Both the position numbers and the translations under genes were made by a program. From contig NZ_AWGE01000009.1 in assembly GCF_000495815.1 (NCBI RefSeq), positions 62,001-126,000 of the forward strand: a stretch of 64,000 bases of DNA, given 5' to 3'. The number at the start of each line of letters is the position of its first letter. Position 1 is the stretch's first letter. The notes beneath the pieces were generated by a model. That model was given only the letters and a program-made list of their open reading frames with translations. It searched no databases and was not told where the DNA came from. The DNA is from Asticcacaulis sp. AC466. GTDB lineage: Bacteria > Pseudomonadota > Alphaproteobacteria > Caulobacterales > Caulobacteraceae. Below are positions 59,536-64,000 of this stretch, one piece after another.

Positions 59536-60519
59536 TCAAGCGGCTTCTACCAGCCGTTTCAGCGCACGCGACAATCGGTTCATGGATCTTATCTTGTCGC
59601 GCCAGGACAAGGCTATGACGGGGCCCAGATCGGTCTTGTTAACATCAACGATATAGATTCGTCCCGAATTACGGTCGCGCAGGATATCAAGGCCGCCCCA
59701 GTCCAAACCGATGCGTAGCGAAAACGCGCGGATCAGCCGGCGTTCTTCGGCGGAATAGATGTCGGCCGGATCGGCCAGGATGGCCCGGCGGTTATTGATC
59801 GAAAACCGGCCCTCTGGCGTCTTGATCTTGATCCATACCACTACGGCATCGCCCCCGGCGCAAGGCGTGCGCAGATCATGGCAGCACCCGTCATCACCAC
59901 GTGTATCGACGACGCGCTGGTAAGCGCAGCCGGGGGTCGGCGCCAGAGGGGCCATGACGATCCGCCCGTCATGAACGCCATTTTTTTCCGATTTCTCGAC
60001 GATTTCACCGTGTGTGGTTGTTGGGTCGACGATAAGAGGATAGCCAAAGACCTCTTCGAACACGCGTGCCACGTGGCTTTTGGAAATATCGGTGCAGCCG
60101 TGATTGAACCGCATGGTGCCAACGGCGGGGGGCGCGTCGCCGTGGGTTGCGTCGTCGAAATAGAACGCTGCCACCGCATCCATGGGCGAGGATGCGGTGT
60201 CGAAGCCCGCCCAGATGGCGGTGCCTCTCAGCAGATACCAGGGGCGCGGCACATCCGGCGCGAACCACAGTTTAGGGCGCGGCCGGGACGACAGGCGTGT
60301 CCGCAAGGACGCAACCGCGAGCAAGGCGAGATATCCGGCCCATAGGATAATCTCATTGATAAGGGCAAGGGTGATTTCGAGCCGTATGCCGGTCTTGCGG
60401 ATGCCTAACCGGCCCTCACGCCATTCGAAATCCCTGAGCCAGTCGGTTAGCGGGTTCCGCGCCCGACGTGTAGGGGCTACGGGCGAAAGGGTGAGCGCCG
60501 CCGGCTTGCTCATGCGCAT
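59536..60519 (-). CDS. Membrane-anchored ATP-grasp-like protein of unknown function
   Basis: 327 residues from the ATG at 60519, with GAGGA eight bases upstream. Residues ~50-72 are a hydrophobic segment (ITLALINEIILWAGYLALLAVA). The soluble part contains FNHGCTDISKSHVARVFEEVFGYPLIVDP, a basic EIVEKSEKNGVHDGRIV turn and a C-terminal LDWGGLDILRDRNSGRIYIVDVNKTDLGP, the Asp/Asn pattern of ATP-grasp metal sites. A cysteine-rich loop (GDDGCCHDLRTPCAGGD) is unusual. It may be an ATP-dependent ligase acting at the membrane; I cannot name the family. Its stop is 336 bases upstream of the YqcI/YcgG start on the same strand. Confidence 0.55.
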   Translation of the reverse strand: MRMSKPAALTLSPVAPTRRARNPLTDWLRDFEWREGRLGIRKTGIRLEITLALINEIILWAGYLALLAVASLRTRLSSRPRPKLWFAPDVPRPWYLLRGTAIWAGFDTASSPMDAVAAFYFDDATHGDAPPAVGTMRFNHGCTDISKSHVARVFEEVFGYPLIVDPTTTHGEIVEKSEKNGVHDGRIVMAPLAPTPGCAYQRVVDTRGDDGCCHDLRTPCAGGDAVVVWIKIKTPEGRFSINNRRAILADPADIYSAEERRLIRAFSLRIGLDWGGLDILRDRNSGRIYIVDVNKTDLGPVIALSWRDKIRSMNRLSRALKRLVEAA

Positions 60520-60716
60520 GTCTGGTGTCCTCGGATGAATGGGGACGCTAGACGGTTTCATATAAGCGGGAGGTCTGCTTCGTCTGCTGCGGTCACAAGA
60601 AAGGCGTAAGCCGCCCCTCTATCCAAAACACGAAAGAGGCGTAGAATGCGGCCTTGCAAATACCGCATTTATTGTCGAAATCCTTGCGTCAGACCAATCC
60701 TGTTCTGGAGAACACC

Positions 60717-61169
60717 ATGATTCGCCTTGCTTCCCTGAAAGCGCCCGCCCTGGCTTTGGGCGCTGTCGCACTCACCTTGTCCGCCATCGCGCCGATCGCC
60801 GTTTCGGCGCAGACCCAGTATGATGGATATTGCTACGCCAAGAAAGAAGACATCACCGGTAAGAATGCCCTGATCGGCGCTGGTGTCGGTGCGGTTGCCG
60901 GTAGCTTGCTCGGCAAAAAGGGTAAGAAGGGCGAGAGCGCCGCTATCGGCGCTGCGGCCGGTGCGGGCGTAGGTTACATCGTCGCCAAGAATTCCAAGGA
61001 AAAGGTCCGTTGCAGCAAGGGCCGCTACTATGTCTACAGCAAGGGCTATTATGAGCCGCGTGAGGCGGCAGAAGGCTTCCGTCTGGTGTTCTTCGAAGAA
61101 CGCCCCGCCAATGTCGATCTCTATACCCGTGGCCGCGACGGCCGGGATTATCCTTACAAAGGCCGCTAA
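60717..61169 (+). CDS. Glycine-zipper exported protein
   Basis: 150 residues from the ATG at 60717, preceded by GGAGAACACC. Signal ([21 protein letters not shown]), then [14 protein letters not shown] and a glycine-zipper segment ([37 protein letters not shown]), a membrane-spanning Gly-rich helix pair seen in YMGG/Rick_17kDa-type outer-membrane proteins. The C-terminal half is Tyr-rich and basic ([19 protein letters not shown]). Function unknown, probably an envelope component. A terminator follows. Confidence 0.8.
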   Translation: MIRLASLKAPALALGAVALTLSAIAPIAVSAQTQYDGYCYAKKEDITGKNALIGAGVGAVAGSLLGKKGKKGESAAIGAAAGAGVGYIVAKNSKEKVRCSKGRYYVYSKGYYEPREAAEGFRLVFFEERPANVDLYTRGRDGRDYPYKGR

Positions 61170-61189
61170 GCCCTGAGAGGCACTATCGT

Positions 61190-61224
61190 AAAGACCCCGG
61201 ACGGTCAGGCCGTCCGGGGTCTTT
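61190..61224 (+). terminator. Terminator after the glycine-zipper gene
   Basis: AAAGACCCCGGACGG at 61190-61204 pairs perfectly with CCGTCCGGGGTCTTT at 61210-61224 around TCAGG. Confidence 0.85.
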
Positions 61225-61321
61225 CCATTTCGGTCATCCGACACGCTTTGGCTATAAATATTGCAATCTAAGCCGTTTGCGCCTCTTCCCCCGCAAACGC
61301 CTTCCCGCTATATCCACCCTT

Positions 61322-62842
61322 ATGACAAACCCTGCTTCTCCTCTCGATTCCGGCCGGCCGGCCGATCCGTCCAAATTCATTCAGGGCCGTACCGGTCCCT
61401 GGGAAGTCGTCATGGGCCTGGAAGTCCACGCTCAGGTCGCTTCCAACACCAAGCTGTTTTCCGGCGCCAAGGTCGGTTTCGGCGCGGGGCCGAATGAACA
61501 GGTCAGCCTGGTTGACGCGGCCATGCCTGGCATGTTGCCTGTGCTTAATAAATACTGCGTCGAGCAGGCGGTGAAGACGGGGCTGGGTCTGAAGGCGCAG
61601 ATCAACCGCTTCTCGCGCTTCGACCGCAAAAACTATTTCTATCCCGACCTGCCGCAAGGCTATCAGATTTCACAGCTCTTCCACCCGATCGTGGGCGAGG
61701 GCGAGGTGCTGGTTGAACGCGACGACGGCACCAGCTTTACTGTGCGCATCGAGCGCCTGCATCTGGAACAGGATGCGGGTAAGTCGATTCACGATCTCGA
61801 CCCCAACGCGACCTATGTCGATCTCAACCGTGCCGGTACTGCGCTGATGGAAATTGTCTCCAAGCCGGATCTGCGGTCGTCCGACGAAGCGGTGGCCTAT
61901 TTCAAAAAGCTGCGGACTATCCTGGTGTATCTGGGCACCTGCGACGGCGATATGGAAAAAGGCAATATGCGCGCCGACTGTAACGTCTCAGTCCGCCGTC
62001 CGGGTGAAGCCTTCGGCACGCGCTGCGAAATCAAGAATGTCAATTCGTTCCGCTTCATGCAGCAGGCAATCGAGTTCGAGGCCCGCCGTCAGATCGAAAT
62101 TCTGGAAGACGGCGGTAAGATCGATCAGGAAACCCGTCTGTTCGATTCGGTAAAGGTCGAGACCCGCTCCATGCGCTCCAAGGAAGAAGCGCACGACTAT
62201 CGCTACTTCCCCGACCCTGACCTTCTGCCGGTCGAACTGGAAGAGGCTTGGATCGAGGATATCCGTCGCCATCTGGTCGAATTGCCCGACGACAAGAAGG
62301 CGCGCTTCATTTCGCAATATGGTCTGTCGGGTTATGACGCGCAGGTGTTGATTTCGGAGCAGTCGCGTGCCGACTATTACGAGGCCGCTGTCCTGAAACT
62401 TAAAGAGCTTGGGGGCGGTGACGCCAAGTTGGTTGCGAACTGGACGACGAACGAGCTTCTGGCGCGCCTGGCCAAGGATGGCAAGGAGATCGCTGAATCG
62501 CCGCTGCCGCCGGAACAGATTGCGGGTTTGGTCGAGCTCATCGAAACCAATGTGATTTCGTCTAAAATCGCCAAGACGGTTTTCGAACACATGTGGGAAG
62601 GCAAGGGATCGATCACCCCGGCGGAAATCGTCGAAAAGCATGGCCTCAAGCAGGTGACCGATACCGGCGCCATCGAAAAGGCCATCGATGAAATCATTGC
62701 CGCCAACGCGGATAAGGCCGCCGAAGTGGCCGCCAAGCCTCAGGCGCTGGGCTGGTTCGTCGGTCAGGTTATGAAAGCGACGCAGGGCAAGGCCAATCCG
62801 GCCGCTGTCAACGAATTGCTTAAGGCGAAACTCGGCCTGTAA
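61322..62842 (+). CDS. gatB: Aspartyl/glutamyl-tRNA(Asn/Gln) amidotransferase subunit B
   Basis: The subunit of GatCAB that phosphorylates and amidates Glu-tRNA(Gln) or Asp-tRNA(Asn). It has 506 residues from the ATG at 61322. Motifs: [93 protein letters not shown] and [19 protein letters not shown], all of the GatB/PET112 cradle, plus the C-terminal YqeY-like tail domain. gatC and gatA are not adjacent. A terminator follows. Confidence 0.97.
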   Translation: MTNPASPLDSGRPADPSKFIQGRTGPWEVVMGLEVHAQVASNTKLFSGAKVGFGAGPNEQVSLVDAAMPGMLPVLNKYCVEQAVKTGLGLKAQINRFSRFDRKNYFYPDLPQGYQISQLFHPIVGEGEVLVERDDGTSFTVRIERLHLEQDAGKSIHDLDPNATYVDLNRAGTALMEIVSKPDLRSSDEAVAYFKKLRTILVYLGTCDGDMEKGNMRADCNVSVRRPGEAFGTRCEIKNVNSFRFMQQAIEFEARRQIEILEDGGKIDQETRLFDSVKVETRSMRSKEEAHDYRYFPDPDLLPVELEEAWIEDIRRHLVELPDDKKARFISQYGLSGYDAQVLISEQSRADYYEAAVLKLKELGGGDAKLVANWTTNELLARLAKDGKEIAESPLPPEQIAGLVELIETNVISSKIAKTVFEHMWEGKGSITPAEIVEKHGLKQVTDTGAIEKAIDEIIAANADKAAEVAAKPQALGWFVGQVMKATQGKANPAAVNELLKAKLGL

Positions 62843-62861
62843 TCTTGTTGAACATCTAAAT

Positions 62862-62893
62862 AAAAAGCCCTGTTCGGATGAGCAGGGCTTTTT
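62862..62893 (+). terminator. Terminator after gatB
   Basis: AAAAAGCCCTG at 62862-62872 pairs with CAGGGCTTTTT at 62883-62893; the leading A-run also suits the convergent minus-strand gene. Confidence 0.9.
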
Positions 62894-62908
62894 CTTATTT
62901 TTTGGTTC

Positions 62909-63274
62909 TTATTTTTGGGTCGGAACAACCGTCACATATGGTGTATCGACCATGGCGGTGCCCGTCGATTGTGGGTTGGTATCCGGTCCGCGGACCGCGT
63001 CGGTCGACGTGCGCGCGGCGCCCGCGACGTACACTTCGGTCGGCGCGTTTTCGGCCAGCGTCTGCGTCTGGACCTCAGGCTTGGTGCCGTAGGCTTCATT
63101 TGCAGCGGGGCGCGCCATGGGATGCGCCATGACGGACCCATCTGGCGCATTCATCGCCTGCTGCTGGTTTAAGCGCTTAGTCGTCTGATTGGCCGCTTCC
63201 TTGGCAAGAGCGGCCGAAGTGAAGCTTGCAAACGCAATAGCGATGGCCGCGGCGGATATCAGGATTTTGGACAT
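62909..63274 (-). CDS. Small exported protein of unknown function
   Basis: 121 residues from the ATG at 63274, preceded by AAGGAGTTGTCC. Signal (MSKILISAAAIAIAFASFTSAALA), then a polar, low-complexity part: TTKRLNQQQAMNAPDG near residue 32, later TSTDAVRGPDTNPQST. No cysteine in the mature region. Function unknown. It shares the L-N-x-Q-Q-A element and general composition with the next gene on the same strand, suggesting related envelope proteins. Confidence 0.65.
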   Translation of the reverse strand: MSKILISAAAIAIAFASFTSAALAKEAANQTTKRLNQQQAMNAPDGSVMAHPMARPAANEAYGTKPEVQTQTLAENAPTEVYVAGAARTSTDAVRGPDTNPQSTGTAMVDTPYVTVVPTQK

Positions 63275-63351
63275 GGACAACTCCTTGCAGATCGCCTCCG
63301 TTATGGATGGCGGGCCGGCCTGATCAAGTTGAGCTCAGGGCGGTTCAGAAA

Positions 63352-63375
63352 AGCCCCGGTCCCGTGACCGGGGTT
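63352..63375 (-). terminator. Terminator after the Thr-rich exported protein gene
   Basis: CCCCGGTC at 63354-63361 pairs with GACCGGGG at 63366-63373. Read on the minus strand, the stem is followed by CTTTTC, fitting the gene ending at 63384. Confidence 0.7.
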
Positions 63376-63383
63376 ATCGGGCA

Positions 63384-63842
63384 CTATTGGACGGGCAAGG
63401 TTGGTGTGACGGGCGTCGGCGCCGGGGGCACGGACGGTGTCGGTACTGTAACCGATCCGGTTGTGTCGGTGGTGGCGTCCATGCCCGCCTTGGTATTGGT
63501 GTTAGCCGTACCGGTGCTGTTTACAGTGCCGTCGGTGGCGACCGAATTGTCCAGCGTTGTGCTTGCTGTCGAATCCATATTACCCGTCGCAGGCGTTGCG
63601 CCGCCCGTCGCCGCATTGACACCAGATGTAGTATTAAGTTGCGTGTCAGTTTGGCCGTTGACGGTGCCACTGACGCCTTGAGCTTGCTGCTTGTTCAGGT
63701 CGGCGGTGATGGTGTTTGCCTGTTTGGTGGTTGTCTTGCCGGTGACCTTCGCGGTTGCGTCGACCGTGGTTTGGGCGATGGCGGGTGTCAGGCATGTGGC
63801 GCCCATGATCAGGGCCGCGGCAGGAATCAGAATGCGTTTCAT
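63384..63842 (-). CDS. Thr/Ala-rich low-complexity exported protein
   Basis: 152 residues from the ATG at 63842, with AAGGAA upstream. Signal (MKRILIPAAALIMGATCLTPAIA), then an extremely Thr-, Ala-, Gly- and Asn-rich body (TTTKQANTITADLNKQQAQG, ATPATGNMDSTASTTLDNSV) and a proline-rich end (VPTPSVPPAPTPVTPTLPVQ). Likely unfolded, perhaps a surface spacer. Shares the LNxQQA element with the gene at 62909. No family recognised. Confidence 0.65.
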   Translation of the reverse strand: MKRILIPAAALIMGATCLTPAIAQTTVDATAKVTGKTTTKQANTITADLNKQQAQGVSGTVNGQTDTQLNTTSGVNAATGGATPATGNMDSTASTTLDNSVATDGTVNSTGTANTNTKAGMDATTDTTGSVTVPTPSVPPAPTPVTPTLPVQ

Positions 63843-64000
63843 ATGTTCGTTCCTTGATCGAGTCTCTGCATTTAATTCAACGGCTGAATTCTGCATCCAG
63901 TCGGTGATAAGCTATCGATAGGGCTGTAAATTAGACAGCCGGATGACGGCGTTCTTTCATCTGGGTTTTGCAAGGATGCTTTAATCTTTTGACCACCAGC

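Noticed and set aside
1-64000. tRNA, rRNA, CRISPR arrays, insertion sequences or phage genes
   Set aside because: Looked for in the gaps by eye; no cloverleaf-like segments, spaced direct repeats, transposase motifs or terminal inverted repeats were found. A tRNAscan or CRISPR finder run could overturn this.

Overview
The window is chromosomal DNA of moderately high GC content from an alphaproteobacterium of the family Caulobacteraceae. The best clues are a MipZ-type division ATPase followed by a membrane J-domain gene, an adjacent divK-pleD pair, a perfect CtrA-type box (TTAA-N7-TTAAC) in front of mipZ, an ATP12-type F1 assembly chaperone, a DUF1476 (zeta-like) protein and a large TonB-dependent receptor. 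Asticcacaulis is my best guess for the genus, but that is inference from general resemblance and not from a search. I see no insertion sequence, prophage, integrase, CRISPR array, rRNA or tRNA.

Layout. 1-8.8 kb: purine biosynthesis on the minus strand (purB; purC-purS-purQ overlapping or nearly so; purL running off the left edge). Two exported alpha/beta hydrolases lie between purQ and purL, and a small plus-strand set (zeta-like DUF1476 protein, repeat protein, proline-rich lipoprotein) lies between purC and the purB partner gene. 9-13.4 kb: an envelope protein with a peptidoglycan-binding domain, an orphan Tat-exported GH2 glycosidase and a DUF2798 protein. 13.6-18.7 kb: map-radC, mipZ-J domain, and a penicillin-binding carboxypeptidase with a SPOR domain. 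18.7-22.3 kb: phasin, clpS, clpA. 22.4-32.9 kb: housekeeping and envelope genes (LLM flavoenzyme, DUF4153 membrane protein, phosphatase/HIT pair, crcB-rluC-HAD-ATP12 run, DUF962, acyltransferase-like protein, M20 peptidase, RidA). 33-35.2 kb: divK-pleD and rpmG. 35.3-39.7 kb: AraC regulator, two secreted proteins, rnr. 39.7-42.4 kb: a PAS histidine kinase flanked by two single-domain response regulators. 42.6-49.8 kb: GDSL autotransporter, DUF1345, SRPBCC, then the tightly coupled S9 peptidase-class A beta-lactamase-glutaminase operon. 49.9-55.9 kb: an internally duplicated unknown protein, selO with a cystatin-like gene, and a TonB-dependent receptor. 55.9-60.5 kb: a minus-strand set comprising a FATP-type acyl-CoA synthetase, a DUF1989 protein, a YqcI/YcgG-type (GntA-like) putative heme N-hydroxylase and an ATP-grasp-like membrane-anchored protein. 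60.7-64 kb: a glycine-zipper protein, gatB and two small low-complexity secreted proteins.

Most of the window is ordinary core genome. The best candidates for undescribed biology are the YqcI/YcgG-DUF1989 gene pair with its neighbours and a nearby palindrome (57.9-60.5 kb), the translationally coupled peptidase/beta-lactamase/glutaminase operon (45.9-49.8 kb), the cystatin-SelO pair (50.9-52.7 kb), and two striking non-coding inverted repeats (a 34-bp perfect palindrome at 3797-3830 and a 16-bp-arm hairpin at 18309-18349). Functions are read from motifs only; no database search was run.
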